From positions 124,001 through 188,000 of the forward strand of contig CAYPAV010000007.1 in assembly GCA_964408805.1 (NCBI GenBank): a stretch of DNA of 64,000 bases. Direction: 5' to 3'. Origin of the DNA: CAYPAV01 sp964408805. Its GTDB lineage: Bacteria; Pseudomonadota; Alphaproteobacteria; UBA8366. The position numbers and the translations under genes were made by a program. The notes beneath the pieces were generated by a model. That model saw only the letters and a program-made list of their open reading frames with translations, was not told the origin of the DNA and did not search any database. Shown piece after piece: positions 16,137 to 24,481 of the stretch. Within the stretch, counting starts at the first letter, position 1; every line of letters begins with the position of its first letter.

Positions 16137-17603
16137 ATGCCACGTCTCCGTCGTAGCTTAACTCCGGCGTTGCTGGTTTTGCTGGCGGTGCCGTTTTTTG
16201 ACGCCGGTCTTACGGGCGCACGGGCGGATAATATTACCGATTGCACCATGGGCGGCAAAGACGTTCAGATTCGGGCGTGTTCGCGGATCATCGAGTCCGG
16301 ACGCCTGTTCGGAAAACCGATCGACAACTACAATCTTTCCATCCTCCACGCCAACCGAGGCAACGGCTACAGGGGAAAGCGCCAATTCGATCGCGCCATC
16401 GCCGAGTATGACAAGGCGATCCGGATCAATCCGTCTTTCGCCGACAATTATTACAACCGCGCCATAACCTATCGAGACAAGGGCCAGATCGATCGCGCCA
16501 TCGCCGATTACGGCCACGCCATCAGGCGCAATCCGAGGCATGCCAAAGCCTATTACAACCGCGCCATCATCTATCGTGACAAGCGCCAATTCGATCGTGC
16601 CATCGCCGACTATGGCAACGCCATCCGGCTCACCCCGAACGATGCCCGCGCCTACAATAACCGCGGTGTCGCTTACTACCTCAAAGGCCAGTACGACCGT
16701 GCCATCGCCGATTATGACAGGGCCATTAAGCTCGATCCGAAAGGTCTCGGCCGTTATACCAATCGGGGATTGGCCTATGAAAAACTCGGGCGCCGCGACA
16801 AGGCCCTCGCGGACTTTCGTCGGGTCATCGCGCGACGCCCCGGAGATCGATTTGCACGAAGTGGCCTGGATCGCCTTGGCGCCAAATCTGCGGGTTCGAT
16901 TTCCAAGACACGGCGACGCCCCGCGTCCGCCGGTTGTTTCGGCAATAATCGGGGTGCGGCATCGTTGAATTGGAACGACCATTTCAATTGGGCAAAAGGA
17001 CAGAATCTGGAGACATTGAAACGGGATCTGAGCACTAAAACGCGAAATATATTCAATTGCGCCAAGGTGAGCCGAAAGAACCTAAACGGTGTTTTCGCGG
17101 ACCTCTCTCATGTGGTCGGATTCGCAGCCCCCGGTCCCGCCTGCTTCGATGGTAATCGCGGTGCGGCTTCCTTGGACTTCCTGGGGCACCATCGCTGGGC
17201 GCGAAGCCAGCCTCGGGATGTGCTGCGTAACGATATTGTCTGGAAGGTATCCAGCGTGTTGTCCTGCATGAATCCGTCCCTTTGGGCAAAATTCTTTGCC
17301 AAGGCGTCGGTGATCTTGGCAAAGGCCCCCCGATCCGGACGATGGATCAATGCGCGAGCCAAAGGTGATTGGCCGGGGAAGGATTTTGCCTGCACGGGCG
17401 GCGTTATGCCCAAGGTAAAATTTTGCGATTCAGCCCATGTCGGAAATGTCGCGGTCTGTTGGGTACCAAAGGATCGCCAGACGGGATATCCATTCAAGGA
17501 ATGCCAGGGTCAGAAGTCCTGGTGTACCTACAAGTCGGTAAATTTATCTCAAAGGCAAACCGGCTCCCGCCCCGGGCAGCTTTATATTTGCTCCGCAAAT
17601 TAG
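16137..17603 (+). CDS. Secreted TPR-repeat protein with duplicated Cys-containing C-terminal module
   Basis: A 488-residue exported protein. A signal peptide (about 1-30, cleavage after GARA) precedes five TPRs at about 68-101, 102-135, 136-169, 170-203 and 204-237, with motif 'YYNRAI.YRDKGQ.DRAIADY..AI'. A linker leads to two copies of a module starting CF..NRGAASL (267-308 and 336-377), each with a second Cys about 40 residues later. A Cys-rich tail (419-485) follows. TPRs suggest protein binding in the periplasm; the C-terminal modules are not a family I know. The start has AGAGGTG six bases upstream. Confidence 0.8.
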   Translation: MPRLRRSLTPALLVLLAVPFFDAGLTGARADNITDCTMGGKDVQIRACSRIIESGRLFGKPIDNYNLSILHANRGNGYRGKRQFDRAIAEYDKAIRINPSFADNYYNRAITYRDKGQIDRAIADYGHAIRRNPRHAKAYYNRAIIYRDKRQFDRAIADYGNAIRLTPNDARAYNNRGVAYYLKGQYDRAIADYDRAIKLDPKGLGRYTNRGLAYEKLGRRDKALADFRRVIARRPGDRFARSGLDRLGAKSAGSISKTRRRPASAGCFGNNRGAASLNWNDHFNWAKGQNLETLKRDLSTKTRNIFNCAKVSRKNLNGVFADLSHVVGFAAPGPACFDGNRGAASLDFLGHHRWARSQPRDVLRNDIVWKVSSVLSCMNPSLWAKFFAKASVILAKAPRSGRWINARAKGDWPGKDFACTGGVMPKVKFCDSAHVGNVAVCWVPKDRQTGYPFKECQGQKSWCTYKSVNLSQRQTGSRPGQLYICSAN

Positions 17604-17673
17604 AGCCCTTCAGGGTTAGTTGGAAATTGAAAGCCGAATAGATCCGGGTTCGGCCCCGTTCGGTGAAGAGCGG

Positions 17674-18009
17674 TCACATCGCTTCGGGCGTCCAGCCTTC
17701 CTTGGCGAGCGCCTTGGCGATTTGGCTGCTGACAACGCCATAATCGCCGCTGCCGTACCAGCGCATGTAATCGTCCTCGCCGCGAATCGCGGCCACGAGG
17801 TCGCCGGCGGCGCGAAAGGAATAGCTCGCGGTATCGCCGTTCTCATGGCGCCAGTGCACATTCGCCAGCGCCGACCACATGGCGGACGCGGTCTTCTCGC
17901 TGGCGCGAATGCGGTTCCCGAGCGTGCGTTCGACCGCCATCTCGAAGGCGTCTTCGGGATCGAGGTCGCGGCCGCCCTCGATGCCGCCCCAACCGCCATA
18001 TTTGGTCAT
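17674..18009 (-). CDS. Hypothetical protein, 111 residues
   Basis: A soluble 111-residue protein starting MTKYGGWGGIEGG and ending KEGWTPEAM, with WSALANVHWRHENGDTASYSFRAAGDLVAAI in the middle. Codon use matches the neighbours, and the start lies 10 bp after the stop of the DMT permease gene, so it is likely the last gene of a three-gene operon with the permease and a hydrolase. I recognise no domain. Confidence 0.7.
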   Translation of the reverse strand: MTKYGGWGGIEGGRDLDPEDAFEMAVERTLGNRIRASEKTASAMWSALANVHWRHENGDTASYSFRAAGDLVAAIRGEDDYMRWYGSGDYGVVSSQIAKALAKEGWTPEAM

Positions 18010-18019
18010 GTCCGGATCC

Positions 18020-18901
18020 TCAAATTTGTCGCGGATGCCGCAGTTCGGCCAGGGCGCGGACGGCCACGGCCGAGATCACCAGTGTACCACCGGCGAGGGT
18101 TGCAGAGCTTGGAACTTCGGCCACGAAGAGCCAGACCCACAGAGGGCCGAAGGTGAATTCGAGCAGCATGAACAGCGTCGCCTCGGCGGCGATTAGGTAG
18201 CGGGACGCAATGATGAACATCCAGTTCGCGAAGCCCGAGAGAACCGCCCCCCAGAGAAAACAAAGCAACACGTCGCCGAGCGGGACCGCGAGGTCGTCGA
18301 ACCGGAGCGCGCCCGAGACGGCCATGATCATCAATGACGAGACGACCAGGGTCGGCAGCATGTCGATATCGCGGTGGCGCCGGACGATGACCGCATAGGC
18401 GCCGAAGCCGACCGCGGTCAATAATCCCATGCCGTTGCCGAAGAAAGTGCCGTGGCCCAAGCCCTCGGCCAGCATCACGAAGACGCCTATGGCTGCCACC
18501 ACCATAGTGATCAGGGTGGCCGTTCCCGGCCGTTCCTTCAGAATCCACCAGGCAAGGGCGGTGGCGACGAAGGGAATGGCGCTCAGCATGAAGAGGGTGT
18601 TGGCGACCGTCGTGTGGGTGATCGACTGCACATAGGCGACGCTGGCGACCGCGACCAGGACCGATCCCAGCAGCCCCGGATTCCCGATCGCGCGGATGCG
18701 GGAAAGCGTTTGCCGCCGATAGCGGAGGATCAGGACGACCAGGATGGCGCCGAGCAGCGATACCGATCGGTAGAAGTTGATTTGCCACGCGTCCGCCTCG
18801 GCGATATTGCGGGCGACCAGGCCGCCGAAGCTGATGACCAGCGACGACACCGCCAATATCGCCATCGCGAAGCCGCGCCGCGAAGGGGTTTCTGTCGTCA
18901 C
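18020..18901 (-). CDS. EamA/DMT-family transporter
   Basis: A 293-residue permease with about ten membrane helices in two EamA repeats (residues about 10-145 and 155-285). The conserved helix 3-4 region YVQSITHTTVANTLFMLSAIPFVATALAWWILKERP carries the family's 'P...A...W.....E' pattern. DMT members export amino acids, nucleotides or drugs; substrate unknown here. It lies 13 bp after a formamidase-like hydrolase gene on the same strand. Confidence 0.87.
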   Translation of the reverse strand: MTTETPSRRGFAMAILAVSSLVISFGGLVARNIAEADAWQINFYRSVSLLGAILVVLILRYRRQTLSRIRAIGNPGLLGSVLVAVASVAYVQSITHTTVANTLFMLSAIPFVATALAWWILKERPGTATLITMVVAAIGVFVMLAEGLGHGTFFGNGMGLLTAVGFGAYAVIVRRHRDIDMLPTLVVSSLMIMAVSGALRFDDLAVPLGDVLLCFLWGAVLSGFANWMFIIASRYLIAAEATLFMLLEFTFGPLWVWLFVAEVPSSATLAGGTLVISAVAVRALAELRHPRQI

Positions 18902-18914
18902 GCGCGGGCAGCCT

Positions 18915-19778
18915 TCAGCCGAGGCCGAGATGGCGGCGAAGCGTGGCCGTGACCGGGCTCTCCGGGATCGTCATGTTCTCGATTATCGAGAAATGATGAT
19001 CGCCGGGCGTGGCCTGGACCTCTGTCGTCACCATGCGGTCTTGCCAGGCCGCGGCGAATTCCTCGGATTGGCGGTTGAATTCCGCCGTTTCGGCGCCGCC
19101 GACGAGAACGCTCATCGCCGCCGGCCGGGGTGGTGAAAGCCGCATCGGGCTGTTGGCCTCGGCCTCGGCCGTGTCCATCCGGACCTCCTTGTTGACCGAT
19201 ACATGACGGAGCGGTTTCAGGTCGAAGAGACCGCTGATCGGGACATAGGCGAATTCCGGCGGGTCATCGTCGAGATCCGACCAGTCCGTGGCCGCCATCA
19301 TTGCCGTCAGATGGCCGCCCGCCGAATGCCCGGTGATCACGAAGCGCGACCGGTCGCCGCCATGCGCCTCGGCGTTCCGCCAGGTCCAGGCCACGGCGCG
19401 GCGCGTCTGCGCGACGATCTCGGTCAACCGCACCGCGGGGCAGAGCGTGTAGTTGATCGAGACAGCGAGCGCTCCCGCCGCGACCAGGGTCTCGAGACAG
19501 AAATTATAGAGCGACTTGTCCATCGCCCGCCAATAGCCGCCATGGATGAAGAACAGCACCGGTCCTCCCGCGGCGGCTGGATAGAAGATGTCGAGGCATT
19601 CCTCGGGCCGGGTGTCGGCATAGGCGATATCGAGGCGGGTGTCGGCATGTTTGGTGAAGTCGGCGCTCTTTCGCTCCCACCGCGCGAAGATGTCGGCCCA
19701 ATCGGGCACGCTGAGCCGTGGATTGTATTCCCGCTCGATGGTCTCGGCGTCCATATCGCGAAACAGGATCTCTGTCAT
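18915..19778 (-). CDS. Alpha/beta hydrolase, arylformamidase-like
   Basis: A 287-residue enzyme with oxyanion-hole motif HGGYW (79-83) and nucleophile elbow GHSAGGH (catalytic S152), late acid in the SVLVGGAETAEF region and a His in GDHHFS. HGGYW plus GHSAGG is the signature of the kynurenine/N-formylkynurenine formamidase group of the hormone-sensitive-lipase-like hydrolases. Substrate is uncertain, because many paralogs in catabolic bacteria act on other esters or amides. It is the first gene of the operon with the DMT permease. Confidence 0.83.
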   Translation of the reverse strand: MTEILFRDMDAETIEREYNPRLSVPDWADIFARWERKSADFTKHADTRLDIAYADTRPEECLDIFYPAAAGGPVLFFIHGGYWRAMDKSLYNFCLETLVAAGALAVSINYTLCPAVRLTEIVAQTRRAVAWTWRNAEAHGGDRSRFVITGHSAGGHLTAMMAATDWSDLDDDPPEFAYVPISGLFDLKPLRHVSVNKEVRMDTAEAEANSPMRLSPPRPAAMSVLVGGAETAEFNRQSEEFAAAWQDRMVTTEVQATPGDHHFSIIENMTIPESPVTATLRRHLGLG

Positions 19779-19860
19779 GGCTCAGGTCTTTCCGACGTTG
19801 TTCCCGGGCCGAGCTACATACGTCGGGGCGGGGCGGCTTGTAAATGGCGCCGGATTTTTC

Positions 19861-20217
19861 CTATCCGGCGAGCGGCTTGGCGAAACTCAACTCGTGACCG
19901 TCGGGATCGGTGATGTGGAAATAGCGTTCGCCCCAGGCGGCGTCGCGGGGGCTGGTGTCGGGCGCGTGGCCGCGCTCGATGGCGCACGTATGCACGGCAT
20001 CGACATCGGCGACATGAAAGATCACCCGGCCCCACCACGACCACTCTTTTTCCGCCGGCTGCGCCGTCAGGTTGACGAAGCACGCGCCCCCCCGAAGACT
20101 GGTGAAAGGAGCGCCGGGACCGCCAAATTTAAGCTCGAACCCCAAATCCTCGTAGAACGCGACCGACCGGCCCATGTCGTGGGTCGCGAAGGTAATAGCG
20201 TTGATCGATTCGATCAT
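19861..20217 (-). CDS. VOC-family (glyoxalase-like) protein
   Basis: A 118-residue two-module betaalphabetabetabeta protein. The N-terminal module starts INAITFATHDMGRSVAFYEDLGFEL; the second contains VIFHVADVDAVHT and ends YFHITDPDGHELSFAKPL. The 'DPDG..L.FA' end is the classic VOC C-terminal metal-ligand region. Candidate metal ligands are H14-like, H in IFHV and E near the end. Possible lactoylglutathione lyase or dioxygenase-like function; unassigned. It is divergent from the AtuA gene. Confidence 0.85.
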   Translation of the reverse strand: MIESINAITFATHDMGRSVAFYEDLGFELKFGGPGAPFTSLRGGACFVNLTAQPAEKEWSWWGRVIFHVADVDAVHTCAIERGHAPDTSPRDAAWGERYFHITDPDGHELSFAKPLAG

Positions 20218-20299
20218 CCGTCCCCGCCTTATGTTCTCGCCGCCGCTTCGGCGTATCTATTATTATGGAACGACGATCGGTTGGCATGGAGGAAATCCC

Positions 20300-21673
20300 A
20301 TGGTGGAACAAAAACAGGACGATGAATTCGTCATCGTCTCGAACGGCATGCTGGGTTACGGCTTTCGCGAGGCCTCGCTCCATGCGGCGGTCGAGGCGGG
20401 GATCGACATGATCGCCGCCGATGCGGGCTCCAGCGATCCCGGCCCCTATTATCTCGGCACCGGGAAACCCTTCGTCACGGAATCGATGATGAAGCGGGAC
20501 CTGAAGCTCCTGGTGAAGGCGGGCTACGATGCGGGCGTACCGCTTGTGATCGGCTCCGCCGGGGGAGCTGGCGGCGATATTCAGGTCGACATCATGCTGC
20601 GGTTGCTGCGCGAGGTTCTGCTGGAACTCGGAATCACCCGGAAGGTGGCGGTGGTGCGTTCCGAACTGGACAAGGAGGTCGTCCGCGAGGCGATCGCCGC
20701 CCAACGCGTCCACACTTTCGAGACGGGGACGCCGTTGACGCCGGACGACGTCGATCAATCGGTACATATCGTGGCCCAGCTCGGCTGCGAATCCTATTTC
20801 CCGGCGTTGCGGGAGGCCCCCGATATACTGCTGGCGGGCCGGGCCTGGGACGTCTCCAACATCGCGGCCCTGCCGTTGCTCAAGGGCTATCCCCGCGGGC
20901 TGACGCTGCATATGGGCAAGATCATCGAATGCGGCGGCCTGGCGTCGCGTCCGGCGGGCGGCGGCGATCTGATCCTGGGCCGGCTTCGCGACGATCATTT
21001 CATCGTCGAGCCGACCAACCCCGAGAAGGCCTGCACTATCGCCTCGGTTACCGCCCATACCTTCTACGAGAAGACCGATCCCCTTCTGCTGGCGGGGCCG
21101 GGCGGGTCGGTCGACCTGCGCGCCACCGAGTTCGAACAATTCGACCCCCGGCGCGTCAAGGTGACGGGAAGCGCCTTCCATGCGGCCGACCGTTATACGG
21201 TGAAGCTGGAGGGTGCGCGTCTCGCTGGATATCGCCAGATCACCATCGGCGGGGCGCGCGATCCGAAATTCATCGCCCGCATCGACGAGTTGCAGCAACA
21301 GATCGTCGACAAGATCGCTGAAACCCAAGCCGGCATGATCGAGCCCGACCAGTACTCGATCAAATTCCACCGCTATGGTCTGGACGGGGTGATGGGTGAC
21401 TGGGAGCCGGTGAAGACGCCAGCGCATGAGCTCGGCATCCTGATCGATGTGATCGGCGAGACGCCGGAGATCGCGGCGGCCGTCTGCGGCTTGGCCCGGA
21501 GTTCGATCCTGCATGTGAGCTATCCCGGCCGCCAGGCGACGGCGGGCAACATCGCCTTTCCGTTCTCGCCGGCGGAGATCGGCGGCGGCGAGGTCTACGA
21601 GTTCAACATCTATCACCTGATGGAGGTGGACGATCCGGAATCCTTCGGCCGCATCGAGATGTTGGCGGCATGA
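20300..21673 (+). CDS. AtuA-family (DUF1446) protein, acyclic terpene utilisation type
   Basis: 457 residues, with GGAGGAAA ahead of the ATG at 20300. Typical AtuA segments are visible: GMLGYGFREASLHAAVEAG, DAGSSDPGPYYLG, GSAGGAGGDIQ and LAGRAWD. AtuA is needed for growth on citronellol/geraniol in Pseudomonas, with unclear biochemistry; many DUF1446 homologs occur in other CoA-ester pathways. Its partner domain DUF4387 is encoded by the next gene through a 4-bp overlap, so the two chains probably act together. Confidence 0.88.
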   Translation: MVEQKQDDEFVIVSNGMLGYGFREASLHAAVEAGIDMIAADAGSSDPGPYYLGTGKPFVTESMMKRDLKLLVKAGYDAGVPLVIGSAGGAGGDIQVDIMLRLLREVLLELGITRKVAVVRSELDKEVVREAIAAQRVHTFETGTPLTPDDVDQSVHIVAQLGCESYFPALREAPDILLAGRAWDVSNIAALPLLKGYPRGLTLHMGKIIECGGLASRPAGGGDLILGRLRDDHFIVEPTNPEKACTIASVTAHTFYEKTDPLLLAGPGGSVDLRATEFEQFDPRRVKVTGSAFHAADRYTVKLEGARLAGYRQITIGGARDPKFIARIDELQQQIVDKIAETQAGMIEPDQYSIKFHRYGLDGVMGDWEPVKTPAHELGILIDVIGETPEIAAAVCGLARSSILHVSYPGRQATAGNIAFPFSPAEIGGGEVYEFNIYHLMEVDDPESFGRIEMLAA

Positions 21674-21984
21674 CCAAGCTTTGCGATATCGCCGAAGTGA
21701 TCCGTTCGAAGAACGCGGGTCCCTTCATCGTTACCTTCGATATCCTGTTCGATACGGAGGAGAAATTCGAGCGCGTGCGCGAGGCGGGGTTGATCAACCG
21801 GCGGGTGGTCTGCGATCTCTACGGCGTCTCGGACAACGAATTGCTCGGCTTCGACTATTATCCCTTCGCGCGCGCCATCAAGTTTTCGATACGCCGCCCG
21901 GTCGGTTCCGGCGGGCCGAGCGACGCCGACGTCTACGGCGCCCAGCAACACGCACCGCTGCTCGATCTGGTGGCGCTGGAATAG
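21670..21984 (+). CDS. DUF4387 protein, partner of AtuA
   Basis: A 104-residue protein overlapping the AtuA stop by ATGA, a sign of translational coupling. It starts MTKLCDIAEVIRSKNAGPF, includes VTFDILFD and ends with GSGGPSDADVYGAQQHAPLL, the core of DUF4387. In several genomes this domain is fused to or adjacent to DUF1446, so it likely forms a complex with AtuA. No catalytic residue set is known. Confidence 0.88.
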   Translation: MTKLCDIAEVIRSKNAGPFIVTFDILFDTEEKFERVREAGLINRRVVCDLYGVSDNELLGFDYYPFARAIKFSIRRPVGSGGPSDADVYGAQQHAPLLDLVALE

Positions 21985-22019
21985 CCAGCCGTCTATGATT
22001 GGCCGGAGAGGGGTGACCG

Positions 22020-23087
22020 ATGGGAGAGATTCTCGGCCTTGGGGTGACGCATTACCCGCCGCTCTGCATGAAGGACGGAGAGATGTCGGGCCTCCTGCAA
22101 TGGACGCTGAATGACCCCGATATCCCGGCGGCGGAAAAGGTTCCGGAAAACTGGCCCGAGTTGATGCGCCGCGAATGGAGCGACGATCGGGGGACGGCGG
22201 CCGCGGCGAGGCACCGGGCGACCCTTTGCGCCGGGTTCACGCGGGTAAGGGCGGCGCTTGACGATTTCGCGCCCGACGTGGTGGTGGTCTGGGGCGACGA
22301 CCAGTACGAAAATTTCCGCGAGGACGTGATCCCACCCTTCACGGTCTGCGCCTATGACGATATGGAGCTCCGGCCCTGGGCGCATGCGCAGGATTCCTCG
22401 GCGATGCTGAACAAGCCGAACGTTTGGGAGGAGGGGACCGATACCGTGTTCACCATGCGCGGCCGCCCCGATATCGCGCGAGCCTTGGCGACGGGACTCT
22501 TGGAGACGGGCATCGACGTCGCCTATGCCTATAAGCCGCTCCACCACGAGAGCCTCGCCCATGCCTTTCTCAACACCATTCTTTTCCTGGACTATGACCG
22601 GCGCGGTTTCGATCACCCGGTGATCCCGTTTCCGCTCAACTGCTACGGCCGCCGGGTGGTGAGCTGCAAGGGCTTCATCACGCGCCTAGGCGAGGAAGTG
22701 GAGTTCGATCCGCCCTCGCCGCCGCCGGGACGTTTCATGACTGTCGGCGCCGCCGCCGCGCGGTATTTCAGGGAGAGTCCGTGGCGGGTCGCCCTTGTCG
22801 CGTCGTCGAGCTGGTCGCATGCCTTCCTCTGCGACAAGACCTATCGGCTTCGCCCCGATACCGAGAGCGACCGGGTGCTCTACCAGGCGCTTCGCGAGAG
22901 CGACTACGATGCCTGGCGCTCAACCGGCTTGGAGGCGATTGAAGCGGCCGGCGAGCAAGAGGTGCTGAACTGGTTCGCGCTCCTCGGCGCCATGGAGGAA
23001 CTGGGCGCGCCGCTGGAATGGAGCGACTGGGTCGAGACCGATGTCTTCAACTCGAACAAGGCGTTCGCGATTTACGGCCAAGTGTAG
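22020..23087 (+). CDS. Class III extradiol dioxygenase-like (LigB superfamily)
   Basis: A 355-residue LigB-fold protein. It begins MGEILGLGVTHYPPL with a potential metal His, continues with DDFAPDVVVVWGDDQYENF, the PLHHESLAHAFLN motif with paired His, and ends VALVASSSWSHAFLC. These are positions of the non-haem Fe(II) ligands and base in protocatechuate 4,5-dioxygenase-type enzymes. LigB-like proteins also act as amidases or other hydrolases, so ring cleavage is likely but not certain. It follows DUF4387 by 35 bp, in the same transcriptional direction. Confidence 0.82.
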   Translation: MGEILGLGVTHYPPLCMKDGEMSGLLQWTLNDPDIPAAEKVPENWPELMRREWSDDRGTAAAARHRATLCAGFTRVRAALDDFAPDVVVVWGDDQYENFREDVIPPFTVCAYDDMELRPWAHAQDSSAMLNKPNVWEEGTDTVFTMRGRPDIARALATGLLETGIDVAYAYKPLHHESLAHAFLNTILFLDYDRRGFDHPVIPFPLNCYGRRVVSCKGFITRLGEEVEFDPPSPPPGRFMTVGAAAARYFRESPWRVALVASSSWSHAFLCDKTYRLRPDTESDRVLYQALRESDYDAWRSTGLEAIEAAGEQEVLNWFALLGAMEELGAPLEWSDWVETDVFNSNKAFAIYGQV

Positions 23088-23093
23088 GATTGA

Positions 23094-23888
23094 TCATTCG
23101 CGGTAATCGACCCAATCGGCGGGCACGTGGCGCCAGATCGTGTCCTGATCCTGCTCCTCGAGATAATGGGCGCCCATGCTGACGCTGCGGGGCGTGATCA
23201 GAAACATGCGGGTGGTGCGCCATTCGAATCCCATGTCGAGGATGACGACGGCCCCGACCCCGTCGAGGTTCATCGGCACGCCGCGGCCGTCCCGGCTTGC
23301 GGCGATCTCCTCTTCTATCATCTCGCCGAAGCGGCAATAAGGTCCGAAGACGCCTTCCTCCTTCGCGATCGAGAGGACCTTAGGCGCTCTCGGGTCCATG
23401 CCGTGGAGCGGAATGCCGTATCCCGGCACCCGCGTTCCAGCCGCGCTCGCTTCCGCTACCACAAGGCGGGCTTCGGCGCGAAGCTGGTCCTCGCCGATGG
23501 AATTCGGATCCTCCGCGAGGCCGCCGAGGCGGTCCACCATCAGCTTCGCCAATTGCTCGCCGAGCCCGCCCATCTTGTCCCCGAAGGCAAGCACCCCGCC
23601 GCCGACCGCCGCCTGGATCGACGTGCCATACGAGGCATAGCACCGGCTGACCATCGTCACCGGATTGATCCCGTGCTCCACCGAGGCGACGAGAAGCGCG
23701 TCCAACACGCGGGTTTCGCCGGCGCTCGGCAGACTGCCCCGCAGCATCAGGCACATCATCTCGGCGAAGGAGACCTTGCCGGTCAACTCGCTCAACTTGT
23801 GCCCGCGGACGACGATTTCTTCTTCCGTCTCGGTGCTGATGATTTTGCAAATGCCGGTTTCCCAGCTCTTCATGTCTCGGGTAGCCAT
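23094..23888 (-). CDS. Citryl-CoA lyase / citrate synthase-family short protein
   Basis: A 264-residue protein corresponding to the C-terminal half of citrate synthase-type folds. The catalytic His segment is GYGIPLHGMDPRAPKVL (H162), and GTSIQAAVGGGVLAFGDKMGG is the nucleotide/CoA-site region. Stand-alone proteins of this size are annotated as citryl-CoA lyases, which cleave citryl-CoA (or analogues) to acetyl-CoA and an oxoacid. In this context a CoA-ester of a tertiary hydroxy acid is a reasonable substrate; that is inference. It is convergent with the dioxygenase gene (7-bp gap) and cotranscribed with the globin gene upstream. Confidence 0.82.
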   Translation of the reverse strand: MATRDMKSWETGICKIISTETEEEIVVRGHKLSELTGKVSFAEMMCLMLRGSLPSAGETRVLDALLVASVEHGINPVTMVSRCYASYGTSIQAAVGGGVLAFGDKMGGLGEQLAKLMVDRLGGLAEDPNSIGEDQLRAEARLVVAEASAAGTRVPGYGIPLHGMDPRAPKVLSIAKEEGVFGPYCRFGEMIEEEIAASRDGRGVPMNLDGVGAVVILDMGFEWRTTRMFLITPRSVSMGAHYLEEQDQDTIWRHVPADWVDYRE

Positions 23889-23905
23889 AAGGGTCTCCTG
23901 ACGCT

Positions 23906-24439
23906 TCAGGCCGGACGGGGAATGGATATGATCGGATCGGTGCCGTATCTGCCTTCGCAGTCGCCGATCGACCGTTTCACGATGACGGGTTTAAAGCTCA
24001 AATCGAAATCCAGCCAACGCTTGTGTAGCGCGTCGGGCACGCCGGCCTCAATCATCGATTCTCGCAAAATCCCGTGGCGGATCTCGAATATCTCCTCGGT
24101 GACGTACATATGGCAATGGGCGCCGCGCGGAAACCGGCCCGAGTAGCACCGAGGACCGTCAAAGCTCGATATCATGAAATTGGTTTGTTGCGATTCCAGA
24201 AGGTCGCGATTCTTCCCCTCGAAAAATCCCTTCAACCAGGGATGATTCAAAAGTTTTCCGTAGAAAATGCGATGGACCCGCTCGACGCGTTCTCGCCCGC
24301 CGAGCTGCTGAACATAGGTAATGTCGATCGGTGCACACTCCGTTTCCTGTCGGCGGCGATAATCAAGAAGAGGCGTTAAATAAGAATGAACGTGACTTGG
24401 TTTCTGCCTCTCTACCCCCGGCGTATGATGTCGCTTCAT
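23906..24439 (-). CDS. Truncated haemoglobin-like globin
   Basis: A globin domain of about 125 residues within 177. Features are ITYVQQLGGRERVERVHRIFY (A/B helices), HPWLKGFFEGKNRDLLESQQTNFM, the GPRCYSGR turn, and GAHCHMYVTEEIFE, where H108 is the expected proximal haem ligand of group I-like truncated globins. An N-terminal extension of about 38 residues precedes the fold, and the C terminus is extended by about 25. Proposed role: O2/NO handling next to oxygenases. The ATG at 24439 is the only good start in frame. The citryl-CoA lyase gene is 17 bp downstream. Confidence 0.78.
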   Translation of the reverse strand: MKRHHTPGVERQKPSHVHSYLTPLLDYRRRQETECAPIDITYVQQLGGRERVERVHRIFYGKLLNHPWLKGFFEGKNRDLLESQQTNFMISSFDGPRCYSGRFPRGAHCHMYVTEEIFEIRHGILRESMIEAGVPDALHKRWLDFDLSFKPVIVKRSIGDCEGRYGTDPIISIPRPA

Positions 24440-24481
24440 CGTCGGCGTTTGATCGGCACCTCTATTTCGGGAGACGAGGAC

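Noticed and set aside
20129..21616. 495-codon reverse frame across the AtuA gene
   Set aside because: No ribosome site or domain; it lies entirely opposite AtuA, whose conserved blocks fix the true strand.
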